The translations under genes and the position numbers were made by a program. Below are positions 21,083 to 33,509 of a DNA stretch of 64,000 nucleotides, piece by piece (the stretch's first letter is position 1; every line of letters begins with the position of its first letter). Origin of the DNA: Sipunculus nudus (taxonomy: Eukaryota; Annelida; Sipuncula; Golfingiida; Sipunculidae); contig CM049308.1 of NCBI GenBank assembly GCA_026874595.1, positions 44,213,327-44,277,326 of the forward strand. Direction: 5' to 3'. Under the pieces are notes generated by a model. The model worked only from the letters and a program-made list of their open reading frames with translations, had not been told where the DNA came from and searched no databases.

Positions 21083-21915
21083 TTATGCCCCCGCCACAAA
21101 GTGGCCGGGGCATATAGTTTTACCCATGTCCTTCCTTCCGTCATTCCGAAATGAAACAGTTGTACAGACTTTTTTTTGCAATGCCTGCAGATATTGGCCT
21201 GATTTTTGTCGTGTGGGCAGATAATGACCAGTTACAGATCAAGTTCGCGCTTCGTCCCAGTTGACCTCCTTTTGACCATTTTACGGCTCCTTAACTTAGA
21301 AAATTTCATGAACAATAGAAATTTTCATGACAAATACACATGTACAGACTTTTTTCCCCAATGCCTGCAGATGTTAGCCTGATTTTTGGTGCGTGGGCAG
21401 ATAAAGACCAGTTACAGATTTAGTTCATGTTTTGTCCCAGTTTACCTACTTTTGACCGTTTGACGGTGCCCTAACATAGGAAATAACAGAGAAAATATAA
21501 ATTTTCATGACAAGTGCACATGTATGGACTTTTTTTGCAATGACTGCAGATAGGGCCTGATTTTTGGTGTGTGGGCAGATAATGACTATCTACAGATCAA
21601 GTTCTTGTTTTGTCCCAGTTGACCTACTTTTGACCATTCGACTGCTCCTGAACATAGAAAGTTTCATGAAAAATAGAAATTTTCATAACAAATGCATATG
21701 TACGGACTTTTTTTCCGCAATGCCTGCAGATACCACCCTGATTTTTTATGTGTGGGCAGATAATAACCAGTTACAGATCGAGTTCGCGTTTCGTCCCCGT
21801 TGACCTTCTTTTGACCATACGACACCTCCTGAACTTAAAAATTTTTTCAAAATTTAACAAATGTTTCTAATTTGCCCCAGGCAGGGGCAGTCGTGTCATT
21901 CCGACACATCTAGTT
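21083..21915 (+). mobile_element. Family B element, unit 1 of a head-to-tail trimer
   Basis: The 5' end has the hairpin ATGCCCCCGCCAC/GTGGCCGGGGCAT (21085-21113), then short TTCCGTC repeats, then about four 180-bp core units (CTGCAGATATTGGCCTGATT, GGGCAGATAATGACC, TTCATGACAAAT). The 3' end carries an inverted copy of the 5' word, TGTCATTCCGACA and ATCTAG. It ends exactly where unit 2 begins. A 79-codon frame in the core is shared with unit 2 but not with unit 3 as such. Confidence 0.9.
21085..21113 (+). other. 5' terminal hairpin of family B
   Basis: The arms ATGCCCCCGCCAC and GTGGCCGGGGCAT pair around AAA with a single C-C mismatch. The first eleven bases return inverted as GGCGGGGGCAT near the 3' end of complete copies (23914-23924). 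Confidence 0.85.
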
Positions 21916-22756
21916 TTTATGCCCCCGCCACAAAGTGGCCGGGGCATATAGTTTTACCCATGTCCTTCCTTCCGTCCTTCCGTCATTCCGAAATGAAACA
22001 GTTGTACAGACTTTTTTTTGCAATGCCTGCAGATATTGGCCTGATTTTTGTCGTGTGGGCAGATAATGACCAGTTACAGATCAAGTTCGCGCTTTGTCCC
22101 AGTTGACCTCCTTTTGACCATTTTACGGCTCCTCAACTTAGAAAATTTCATGAACAATAGAAATTTTCATGACAAATACACATGTACAGACTTTTTTCCC
22201 CAATGCCTGCAGATATTAGCCTGATTTTTGGTGCGTGGGCGAATAAAGACCAGTTACAGATTTAGTTCATGTTTTGTCCCAGTTGACCTACTTTTGACCG
22301 TTTGACGGTGCCCTAACATGGGAAATAACAGAGAAAATATAAATTTTCATGACAAGTGCACATGTATGGACTTTTTTTGCAATGACTGCAGATAGGGCCT
22401 GATTTTTGGTGTGTGGGCAGATAATGACTATCTACAGATCAAGTTCTTGTTTTGTCCCAGTTGACCTACTATTGACTATTCGACTGCTCCTGAACATAGA
22501 AAGTTTCATGAAAAATAGAAATTTTCATAACAAATGCATATGTACGGACTTTTTTTCCGCAATGCCTGCAGATACCACCCTGATTTTTTATGTGTGGGCA
22601 GATAATAACCAGTTACAGATCGAGTTCGCGTTTCGTCCCCGTTGACCTTCTTTTGACCATACGACACCTCCTGAACTTAAAAATTTTTTCAAAATTTAAC
22701 AAATGTTTCTAATTTGCCCCAGGCAGGGGCAGTCGTGTCATTCCGACACATCTAGT
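21914..22756 (+). mobile_element. Family B element, unit 2 of a head-to-tail trimer
   Basis: It is nearly identical to unit 1. The main difference is one additional 8-bp step in the TTCCGTCC microsatellite, giving 842 bp against 834 bp, plus scattered substitutions. Both junctions read CATCTAG followed by TTTTTATGCCCCC, with no host DNA between the units. The close identity means unit 1 and unit 2 arose together recently. Confidence 0.9.
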
Positions 22757-23948
22757 TTTTATGCCCCCGCCACAAAGTGGCCGGGGCATATAGTTTTACC
22801 CATGTCCGTCATTCCGTCATTCCGAAATGAAACAGTTGTACGGACTTTTTTTCGCAATGCCTGTAGATATTGGCCTGATTTTTGGTGTGTGGGCAGATAT
22901 AGACCAGTTACAGATCAAGTTCGCATTTCGTCCCGGTTGACCTACTTTTGACGGTTTTACGGCTCCAAAACTTAGAAAATTTCATGAAAAATAGAAATAT
23001 TCATGACATACACATGTACAGACTTTTTTTCGCAATGCCTGCAGATATTGGCCTGAATTTTGGTGTGTGGGCAGATATAGACCAGTTACAGATCGAGTTC
23101 GCGTTTCGTCCTGGTTGACCTACTTTTGACCGTTTTACGGCTCCTGAACATAGAAAATTTCATGAAAAATATGAAATTTCATGACAGATGCACATGTACA
23201 GACTTTTTTCGCAATGCCTGCAGATATTGGCCTAAAGTTTGGTGTGTGGGCAGATATGGACCAGTTACAAATCGAGTTCGCGTTTCGTCACAGTTGACCT
23301 ACTTTTGACCGTTTTACGGCTCCTGAACATAAAAAATTTCATGAAAAATATGAAATTTCATGACAAATACACATGTACAGACTTTTTTTTCGCAATGCCT
23401 GCAGATATTGGCCTAATTTTTGGTGTGTGGGCAGATATAGACCAGTTACAGATCGAGTTCGCGTTTCGTCCCAGTTGACCTACTTTTGACTGTTTTACGG
23501 CTCCTGAACATAGAAAATTTCATGTAAAATATATATTTTCATGACAAATACACTTGTACAGACTTTTCTTCACAATACCTGCAGTTATTGGCCTGATTTT
23601 TGGTGTGTGGGCAGATATAGACCAGTTACAGATCGAGTTTGCGTTTCATCCCGGTTGACCTACTTTTGATTGTTTTACGGATCCTAAACATAGAAAATTT
23701 CATGAAAGACAGAAATTTTTATGGAAAATGCACATGTATGGACTTTATTTCACAATGCCTGCATATACTGCCATGATTTTTGGTGTGTTGCTTGATAATG
23801 ACCGGTTACAGATCAAGTTTGCATTTTGCCCTTGTTTACCTACTTTTGACCATACGACACCTCCTGAACTTAAAAAATTTTCCAAATTTTACCAATGTTT
23901 CTAATTTGCCCAAGGCGGGGGCATTCTTGTCGTTCCGACACATCTAGT
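22756..23948 (+). mobile_element. Family B element, unit 3 of a head-to-tail trimer
   Basis: It is longer (about 1.19 kb) and more diverged than units 1 and 2, with about six core units. GCAGATATTGG or its variants occur at 23041, 23220, 23401, 23581 and 23761, a strict 180-bp period. The 3' end has GGCGGGGGCAT, a TGTCGTTCCGACA hairpin and CATCTAG plus T. The C host then resumes at TTTCTAACTGC; the unoccupied C site is at about 2580 and 59840. Confidence 0.9.
23914..23948 (+). other. 3' terminal signal of family B
   Basis: GGCGGGGGCAT (inverted 5' end) is followed by the hairpin TGTCG-TTC-CGACA (23928-23940), CAT, and CTAG plus T. The layout is the same as in family D. Confidence 0.8.
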
Positions 23949-26063
23949 TTCTAACTGCATTTTCTTAGATTTTATCAGGAAAAAGCTAAAAAAGCTTTAA
24001 AAATCTTCTTCCGCGAAACTGTCCAGCCAGATTGTCCAATATTTCACAGAAATGATCCCTGGAACAATCTTTCTCAAGTTTGATCAAATGGTTCCAGTTC
24101 AGAGATTTTTTGGCTGAGTTACAGGAGGTTGAACTTTGTTAACTGTGCATAAAAGCATATTAAATTATAAATCTCAGAAACAGCTGTAGCTATCATCGCC
24201 AAATTTTATGCCAATGTTGGTCACATAGGTCATATCAGAAATTGAGGTATTGGTGGTGCCACCTGCATCGGCCTTTTGTGTACAGGGTCATCAGTGCCTG
24301 TATCAGACTGAGGGCTACAAAAAACTTCTTCTCTGAAACCAACTGGCCAAAATGTTTAATATCGCACATAAATGATCCTAAGGTAGTGATTTCTGAAGTT
24401 TGTTCAAATGGTCTCTTTTCAGTGACTTTTGCCTAAGTTATGGGAAGCTGAATTTAGTCATATGCCATAACAGCCCATTTTAGCTCAGTGGCTACAAAGA
24501 TCTTCTTCTCAAAAACACTAGGCCAAATTCTTAAATCTCAGACATTATTTATCCTCAGATGTTGATAATTCAAGTTTGTTCAAATGGTTCTGGTTCAGTG
24601 CTTTTTGGCTGAGTTACGGGAAGCTGAACTTAGCCAGTTTGCTGTATCATCCCATATGAGTTATAAACCGGCGAAACGTTTTTCAACTGATGCCACTGAG
24701 CCAGTTTGTTAAATATTTTACAAGAATAATTCCTACAATAATTCTTATAATAATTGTCATTAATGGTTCCACATGAATGATTTTTGGCTGAATTATGGAG
24801 ATTAAATTGAGTCATTTTACCATATATGTTAGCTGTGTGATGTTGTTACATCTAGCCTGGCACCAGTTTATCAGCATCTATTACATCATGCCATTAGACA
24901 TTTAGATTTCAGGTTATCTTTGATTAATATTGACAAGAAAGTTTTTTTAAAAGCTTTTAAAAAATTTATATTTATGATTTAAGTTATTCATCATACAGGC
25001 AATGTTACAATCATGGATATTCAGCTCTCTGTGGCTATATAAAGACAACTGTACTTGGACTATAAATTATTGGTATCCCTACTCAACTTAATTCAAGAAT
25101 TTGCCATCAATGAGATATATCTGTATTTTAATTTTGCATTCAGTATGCATCTGGAATAATTTTACATATATTCCTGAATTCTTTTTATCAAACCTGTGAG
25201 CTAATGCGATGATGTGGCGTCGTCCGGCATCTGTCGTCCGTCGTCTGTACATTAACCCATACTATCTTGAAAACGGCAAGAGTAAGCATCATGAAATTTA
25301 ATGCAAAAAATTAGTCATAAAAAAAACTGTATCAGATTTTGCTTATTTTTTGGCTAACTGCATTTTCTTAGATTTTATTGGGAAAAAGATAAAAAAACTT
25401 TAAAAATCTTCTCCAAATCTGTTCAGCCAAATTGTCCAATATTTCACAGAAATGATTCCTTGAACAATCTTTCTCAAGTTTGTTCAAATGGTTTAAGTAC
25501 GATGATTTTTGGCCGAGTTACAGGAAGTTGAACTTAGTCATCTGTCCAAAAAAGCATAGTTAAATTACAATCTCAGAAGCGGCTGGAGCTATCATCACCA
25601 AGTTTTATGCCAATGTTGGTCACATGAGTCATATCTGAAATTGAGGTATTGGTGGCGCCATCTGCATCGGCCTTTTTTTACGGGGGTCATCAGTGCCTGT
25701 ATCATACTGACAGATACAAAAAACTTCTTCTCTGAAACCATATGGCCAAATTGTTTAATATCGCACAGAAATGATTCTAGGGTAGTGCTTTCTGAAATTT
25801 GTTCAAATGGTCTCAGTTCAGTGACTTTTGGCTGAGTTATGGGAAGCTGAATTTAGTCATATGCCATAACATCCCCTTTTAGCTAAGTGGCTTCAAAGAT
25901 CTTCTTCTCAAAAACCACTGGGCTAAATTCTTAAATCTCACACATTAATTATCCTTAGATGTTGATAATTCCAGTTTGTTCAAATGGTTTTGGTTCAGTG
26001 ATGTTTGGCTGAGTTTAATTTAGCTATTTTGCTGTATTTTCCCATATGAGTTATAAACCTGTA

Positions 26064-26403
26064 AGGCCAAAATATAAAAAAAAGGTATGGTTCTCAGGCA
26101 CTTTTTTTCATAAATCAATGCGGGCGGGCACTTTTTTTATTTTAAATTTTTTGGTATGTTTCGATAAAAATGTCAAATGATAAAGGAAAAGCATGAAAAT
26201 AACAGTTTTATTTTGCTAAATAAGTACAAGCACTACAAAACAAAGGAAATTGTATGGTTTTATCTTCTTGGAAGAAATGTCAGAGCGGCAGCAGCTCAAA
26301 ATTGGAAAGTTTTTATTGAAAATCAAAATAAAAATGTTTGATGCGGGGGTTTAAAATTGATGCGGGCGGTGCCTGAGAACCATACCTTTAATTTTTTTTG
26401 GCC
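26064..26403. mobile_element. MITE with TA target duplication (340 bp)
   Basis: The left arm has GGCCAAAATATAAAAAAAAG and GGTATGGTTCTCAGGCAC. The right arm has GTGCCTGAGAACCATACC and TTTTTTTTGGCC as its reverse complement. TA flanks both sides (26062-26063, 26404-26405). Related C copies at 10195 and 33066 read straight through ATAAACCTGCAAAAC or similar, confirming a clean insertion. Both arms continue with GCGGGCGG-type sequence. A TA duplication fits Tc1/mariner-like or related transposases. There is no coding capacity. Confidence 0.85.
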
Positions 26404-28362
26404 TAAAACGTTTTTGACTGAGGCCACTGAGGCAAATTTGTTTAATATTTTACAAGAATAATCCCCTGAATAATTCTTATAATAATTGTCTTTAATAGTT
26501 CCTAAGAATGAATTTTGGCTGAATTATAAATATTGAATCGAGTCATTTTACCATATATGTAAGCTGTGCCAAGCAGATACATCTAGCCTGGCACCTGTTT
26601 ATCAGCATCCCTTACATCATGCCTCTAGACATTTAGATTTCAGGTTATCAATGGTTCATATTGACAAGAATGTTTTTTAAAAGCTTCTAAAAAATGTAGA
26701 TTTATGATTTTAGATATTCCTCATGCCAGGCAATGTTTACAATCACAGGTTTACAGCTCTCTGTAGGTATATAAAGACGGCTGTACATGGATTATAAATA
26801 ATAGGTATCCATACTCAACTTAATTCAAGATTTTGCCATCAGTGAGATGTATCTGTATTATAATTTTGCATTCAATATGCATCTGTAGTAATTTTTCGCA
26901 AACCTGTGAGCTAATGCAATGGTGTGGGGGCGTCACCCGCTGTACGTTAACCCATACCATTTAAAAAACGACTGGAGCTAGCATCATGAAATTTAATGCC
27001 AAAAATTAGCTATCTGAAAAACTCTGCATTTTCTTAGATTTTATGGAGAAAAAGGTAAAAAACCTTTAAAAATCTTGGCCCCCGAAATGGTAAAGCCAGA
27101 TTGTTCAGTATTTCAGAGAAATAATCTTTTATACCATCTCTCTCAAATTTGTTTGAATGGTTGAAGTTCGGAGATTTTTGGCCTGTTACAGGAAGTTGAA
27201 CTTAGTCATCTGTCAAAAAAAAATACTAAAATGACAGTCTCAGAAGTGGCCAGAGCTATCATCACCAAATTTTATGCCAGTGTTGGTCACATGAGTCACA
27301 TATGAAATTCAGGTATTGGTGGCGCCACCTGCATTGGCCTGTTTTTGTACAGGGGTCATTTGTTGTCTGTACATTAACCTATAATTTCTCAGGAATAGCA
27401 GGAGCTGCCATCCCCAGATTTTATGCAATAATCTGTCACATATCAAATGTTGTGGGATTCAGCTTATTTTTTTGCTATATGCGTTTACTTAGATTTTATA
27501 GGGAAAAAGCAGAAAAACCTTTAAAGTCTTCTTCTTGTATACGGTCCAGCCAAATTGTTCAATATTTTGCAGAAATGATCCCAGAGGCAAGCCCTCTCAA
27601 GTTTGTTCAAATGATTTGCATTTGATGAATTTTAGTGGAGTTACATAAATTTGAACAGTCATTTGGCCAAGTAAGCATACTGACATAGTAATCTCAGAAA
27701 TGACAGAAGCTAGCATTACCAAGTATTGTGCAAATGTTGGTCACATGACTCATATTTGAAGTTGCAGATTTTGTGGTGCCACCTACATTGACCAGTTTTT
27801 TATGGGCAAAAACCTCATAATTTTAGCCGCTTTTAGCTTAAAATGTTTATGATAAAACTGTCAAGTTGAATCGTTCAATTTTTCAAAAGAATTATCCTCG
27901 GACATGTTCTTTCAATCATATCAGAAAAGCTTATGTTGGTCTTATGGCTATATAATGTCTTTCAAACTGAGGACTGCAAAACTGTTCTTTTACAAAATTA
28001 TTGTTTCAATTATTACTTCTGTAACATTGCACAAAAATTATTCTTAGGTGGCCTTTGTTCAAGTTTACTTGAATGATTTTTGGCAGAATTATTGGACCTT
28101 TAACAATGAAAGAACTGCATCTTTTACTATTCTAGATATTTTGATAAAAAGTTTATGAATATGTCAGCTTGAAAAAAAAAAAACATTTTAGCCAAAGTCT
28201 TTCAGTATGTGTTAACTGATTCACCAACACTGCAAGATTGTGTCTGTATCTTTAAATAGGTTGAGAAACTGCCAACTGTTTCAGATTTGGCAACAGATTG
28301 AGAGTTCATTCAGTGCAGCCAGATTTAGGTCAAGAGTTCAATCAGTGCAGACAAGCACAAGG

Positions 28363-28428
28363 CATGTGATCACCTCATGGGTGACATGTGATCACCTCAT
28401 GGGCACCATGTGATCACCTCATTGGTTT
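28363..28428 (+). repeat. 22-bp TGATCA minisatellite, 3 units
   Basis: Units start at 28363, 28385 and 28407. This is the C copy 2 counterpart of the five-unit array at 6163-6272. The two differ only in unit number and minor substitutions. Confidence 0.8.
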
Positions 28429-29233
28429 CATGCCCCTCGGGGCATACCACCTGCATGAGCTTATGCAATGGTGTGGCAACAGGCTAGAGGTCAGTCTCGA
28501 TCTATTAATAGCTTTGGCAGACTGCCAACTGTATCAGATTAGGCAACAGGTCAAGAGTTCACTCAGTGCAGCCAGGTATGGGTCAGGAGTTCACTCAGTG
28601 CAGTAGCTGCATTCTATTTATAGTATTAGCAGACTGCCCACCGCATCAGATTTGGCACCTAAGTTCAGGCTCGATCTATTTATAGCTTTGGCAGACTGCC
28701 AATTGTGTCAGATTATGCAACAGGTCAAGAGCTCACTCAGTCTAGCCAGGTGCATGTCATGAGTTCACTCGGTGCAGTAGCATGAGCCAGCAAATTTGTC
28801 ACAGTTCACTCAGGGCAACTGCCTTTCTCACCTTAGCCTGGTCAGCCCCATGCATCAGACTCAAGGTAATTTTGATGTATTGGCCTGATATTTTGACCTG
28901 TCTATGTGTCTTTGATGGCTTTCGTGTTCACAAGACAGGTGTCGCCACCTACATTGACTTTTGCACAGTGTATGTGCCTGCTTATTTCTACAGAGGAATT
29001 TGATATATCAGCCTGAAATTGGCATATATGTAAATATGGATTTGCTTTGTAGTATACAAGAATTGTGGTGCCAGCTACAATCATTTTTGTGTTGTGTGCA
29101 CCCATGCCAGAATTTCAGCAGTGATGTTTGTTTAACTGTTTCTTATTCAAAATGTTTTTGTACTTGCATTGTTCATATACATGAGAAGTAATGGTCCAGC
29201 ATTGAAGCATTATACCTAGTGTATTTCCCAATG

Positions 29234-29264
29234 CACAGGTTCGCATTAGGCCTGTAGGCCTTGT
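29234..29264 (+). other. 3' terminal signal of family C
   Basis: CACAGGTTCGC is the exact reverse complement of the 5' word GCGAACCTGTG. The palindromic pair AGGCCT-GT-AGGCCT (29248-29261) overlaps the terminal CTTG, after which the T-run follows. Confidence 0.8.
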
Positions 29265-31715
29265 TTATAAAAAGTCAGCTGAAAAGCATTTTGTATTGGG
29301 AAAATAAATTTCAAAGTTATTTTCAGTAGGAACCACTTTTTTGTTCAGATGGCAGCACTTGGTTTACCATTGGCAGATTGCCAGTGCCTTGATGTTGGCC
29401 ATTAGCCAAGATGATGTCAGCTCTATAAATAGTTTTGGCACAGTGCCAGGATTGGAAGAAGTGCAGCCAGGTATAGGTCAAGAGTTCACTCAGTGCAGTA
29501 GCTGCATTCCATTTATAGCTTTGGCAGACTGCTCACTGCGTCATATTTGGCACCAAAGTTCAGCCTGAATCTATTTATAGCCTTTGCAGACTGCAAACTG
29601 TGTCAGATTATGCAACAGGTCAAGAGTTCACTCAGTGCAGCCAGGTACAGGTCAAAAGTTCACTCAGTCTAGCCAGGTGCAGGTCAAGAGTTCACTCAGT
29701 GCAGTAGCTTGAGGCAGCAATTTGTCACAGGTCACTCGGGGGCAACTGCCTTACTCACCTTAGCCTTGTCAGCCCAGTGCATCAAACTCTAGGGACGTTT
29801 GATGAATTGGACTGATATTTTGACCTGTCTATGCGTCTTTGATGGTATTCTCATTTACAAGACAGGTGGTGCCACCTACATTGACTTTTGCAGTGTATGC
29901 GCCTGCATATTTCTACAGAGGAATTTGATACATCAGCCTAAAATAGGGCATTTATATACATATCAGGTAGCTTTGTAGTGTACAAGACTGGAGGTGCCAC
30001 CTACAATAATTTTTGCACAGTGTATGTCCCTGCTTATTTCACAGGAGGGGTTTGACATATCAGTCTGACATTGGGCATATGTATATATCTCTTTGTTGTA
30101 TATAAGACTGGTGGTTCCAGCTACAATCATTGTATCCGCGACGAGTTGCGACGCTGCTGCCATCGCCGCATAGGTTTCCGGAGAACTCCTCTGAACAGAA
30201 TTTTTTAAAATTCGGAATTATGATCGCTAACATGTGAACTGCTGTGCCCTCATTTTTGGTTGACCTCTGACCTTTCCTCTCTGCCAGGTGTCCATTTGTG
30301 TGTCTGTTTCCACATATAAACCAATATATCTCAGGAACCATTTGACTGATAAGGCTAAAGATTTTGCACAAATGTAGCCCTTGGAAAGCTTTATATCATA
30401 CACTAAAAATGGTGTTGCCACCTGCAACCATTTTCGCTCAGCGTCCATCTGTTCATCTGCCTTGGGATAAAAACACTCATATCTCTGCATTGGCTGGACT
30501 TATCCACCTGAAATGTTGCATGTGTATACATCCTGGAGAGCTTTCTTGATTTTATGACAGGTGGCACCACCTACATTCACGTTTAAGCTGCAGACATCCA
30601 AGCTCATATCTTGGGAACCGTTTGACCAGTTGGGCCAAAATTGTGCATGTGTATAGATCTCCCATGGCTCTTTATCATACGCAAAACTGGAGGTGCCACC
30701 TGCAACCATTTTTGCAGTGTCCATCTATTCATCTGCTATTCATCTGCCTTCAGATAAAATCACTCATATCTAGGCAGTGGTTTGACTTATCCACCTGAAA
30801 TTTTGTAGGTTTATACATCCTTGACAGCTTTCTTGATTTTATGACAAGTGGCAGCACCTATATTCAAACTTACGCTGCAGACATCCAAGCTCCTATCTCA
30901 GGAACCCTTTGACCGATTTGGCAAAAATTTTGTACGTTTATAGATCTCACATAGCTCTTAATCATACACAAAATTGGTGGTGCCACCTGCCACCATTTTT
31001 GCACAGCATCCATCTGTTTGTCTGCTCTGGGCTAAAATCATTCATACCTCAGTGATGGTGTGACTTATTTGCCTAAAATTTTGCATGTTTATACATCTTG
31101 GATAGCTTTCTTGATTTTGTGGCTAGTGGTGCCACCTATATTTATGTATACGCTGCAGACATTCTGGCATATCAGGACTTTGCATGTGTATAGATCTCAC
31201 ATAGCTCTCAATCATACACAAAATTGGTGACGCCACCTGTCACCTTTTTTTTTGCACAGCCTTGGGCTAAAATCACTCATATCTCAGTAGTGGTTTGACT
31301 TGTCTGCCTTAAATTTTGCATGTTTATACATCTGGGACAGCTTTCTAGATTTTGTGGTAGGTGGCGCAACCTACATACGCATTTTGGCTGCAGACATCCA
31401 GGCTATAATGCAACACACCTAACTCTATTTCCCCTTGCCACTCAATCCATGCCTCACTTCACCTTTCCCACTCTGATTTTGGCGGATACAAGTAGTTGCT
31501 TGTTGACTACCCATATTCTAGTTTTTGTGTTGTGTGCACCCATGCTTGAATTGCAGCAGTGATGTTTGTTTAATTGTTTCTTGTTCTAGGTGTTTAGTAC
31601 TTGCATTGTTCAAATACATGTTACACATGTTCTTGAAAAGTAATGGTCCAGCATTGAAGCATTATACCTGGTGTAGTCTCATTGCACAGGTTTGCGTTAG
31701 GCCGGTAGGCCTTGT
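29265..31715 (+). mobile_element. Family C element, copy 3, 5' truncated, with nested D
   Basis: It begins abruptly in C interior text (AAAAAGTCAGCTGAAAAGC, shared with 61411) immediately after the 3' end of copy 2. It has the TTCACTCAGTGCAG repeats (29480-29700) and the segment with GCCACCTACATTGAC. A D element is inserted at CTACAATCAT (30131). The 3' end after TTTTGTGTTGTG finishes at CAGGTTTGCG, AGGCCGGTAGGCCTTG. The site of D is the same as in the C at 9639-13460. Confidence 0.75.
30131..31522 (+). mobile_element. Family D element, copy 3, damaged 5' hairpin
   Basis: The first nine bases TGTATCCGC are present, but the rest of the hairpin (to ATGTTTTCAG) is deleted and GACGAGTTGCGACG follows. 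Core units have decayed palindromes such as GGTGGCACCACC and AGGTGCCACC. The 3' end has GGCGGATACA, hairpin arms GTAGTTG/TGACTAC and ATTCTAG plus T. Confidence 0.8.
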
Positions 31716-33509
31716 TCTTTTAATATAACCATTGCACTCCAACTGGTACATCTCACTGTGTGGCTATAACTGTGAGTGACACTTGTAGATATATCAGCCC
31801 ATTGTGTGATAAGAACATGCTTAATGCATAACAAAAACACTATGTTGCTTGAATGCTTTGGCCAGGCATTAAGTTTATGAGAGTATAGTATTAAGGATTT
31901 ATGAAATGATGGGAACATTTGGTAGTTTATTTTATGGAATCATATCAATAAACTTAGTTTCCTAGATATCTGAATATTTTTATACAAATCATCAGATATA
32001 CTAGCAAATGTATATTCTGATATGTAGGTCTGAACCTGGATTTAAGATGGCTTTATCTGATTACAAGACTCTTAGTGATGCTTTCTGAATTTTTATGTCC
32101 CCGCCACAAAGTGGCCGGGGCATATAGTTTTACCCATGTCCGTCATTCTGTCCTTCCGTCATTCCGAAATCAAACAGTTGTACAGACTTTTTTTGCAATG
32201 CCTGCAGAAATTGGCCTGATTTTTAGCGAACCTGTGAGCTTATGCAATGGTGTGGCGTCGTCCGTCATCTGTACGTTAACCCATACTATCTTGAAAACGG
32301 CAAGAGTAAGCATTACAAAATTTTATGCAGAAAATTAGTCAATCTAAAAAACTTTGCCTATTTTTTGGCTAACTGCATTTCTTAGATTTTATAGGGAAAA
32401 AGCTTTAAAACCTTTAAAAATCTTCTTCTCTGAAACTGTTCAGTCAAATTGTCCAATAATTCACAGATGATCCCTGGAACAATCTCTTTCAAGTTTGGTC
32501 GAATGGTTAAGTTTGGTGATTTCTGGCCGAGTTACAAGAAGTCAAACTTAGTCATCTGTCCAAAAAAGCATACTCAAATTACAATCTCAGAAATGGCTGG
32601 AGCTATCATCACCAAATTTTATGCCAATGTTGGTCACATAGGTCATATCTGAAATTGAGGTATTGGTGGCGCCATCTGCATCAGCCTTTTTTGTACGGGG
32701 GTCATCAGTGACCTTATCATACTGGGGGCTACAAAAAACTTCTTCTTTGAAACCATATGGCCAAATTGTTTAATATCGCACAGAAATGATCTTAGGGTAC
32801 TGCTTTCTGAATTTTGTTCAAATGGTCTCAGTTCAGTGACTTATGGCTGAGTTAAGGGAAGCTGAATTTAGTCATATGCCATGACAGCCCATATTAGCTC
32901 AGTGGCCACAAAGATCTTCTTCTCAAAAACCACTGGGCCAAATTCTTAAATCTCACACTTTAATTATCCTTAGATGTTGATAATTCAAGTTTGTTCAAAT
33001 GGTTTTGGTTCAGTGATTTTTGGCCGAGTTATGGGAAGCTTATCTTAGCCATTTTTCTGTATTTTCCTATATGAGTTATAAACCTGCAAAACATTTTTGA
33101 AGGACACAACTGAGGCTAATTTGTTTAATATTTAACAACGACTGGAGCTAGCATCATGAAATTTAATGCAAAAAATTATCCATCTGAAAAACTGCATTTT
33201 CTCATATTTTATAGAGAAAAAGCTAAAAAATTGTTAAAAAACTTCTCCTCCAAAATGGTCAAGCCAAATTATTCAATATTTCACAGAAATAATCTCTTAT
33301 ACCATCTCTCTCAAGTTTGTTCAAATGGTTAAATTTGGGTGAATTTTGGCCAAGTTACAGGAAGTTGAACTTAGTCATCTGTCCAAAAAAGCATACTAAA
33401 ATGACAATCTCAGAAACGGCCGGAGCTATCATGATCAAATTTTATGCCAGTGTAGGTCACATGAGTCATTTATGAAATTCAGGTATTGGTGGCACCACCT
33501 GCCTTGACC

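Larger units (their letters stand above)
20921..29264 (+). mobile_element. Family C element, copy 2, large, with nested elements
   Basis: The 5' end is AGCTAACCTGTGAGC at 20921. The 3' end is CACAGGTTCGC (29234-29244), AGGCCTGTAGGCCT and CTTG plus T at 29264. It contains three B copies (21083-23948) and a 340-bp MITE (26064-26403). The 5' text AACCTGTGAGC followed by TAATGCGATGATGTGG restarts at 25191 and 26901, so about 1.4 kb of the 5' and core region is repeated two to three times. The 3' part carries the TGATCA minisatellite, the TTCACTCAGTGCAG repeats and an undisturbed D target site (29079). Nothing in it looks coding. Confidence 0.75.

Noticed and set aside
21564-22645. Identical 79-codon frames in two places, looking like a conserved gene pair
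   Set aside because: They lie in near-identical tandem B units, so identity reflects recent duplication. The frame crosses 180-bp core repeats.
32091-32220. B 5' end taken as a truncated separate element
   Set aside because: Its missing 3' part is present at 37240-37890 beyond the nested C, so it is one split element.
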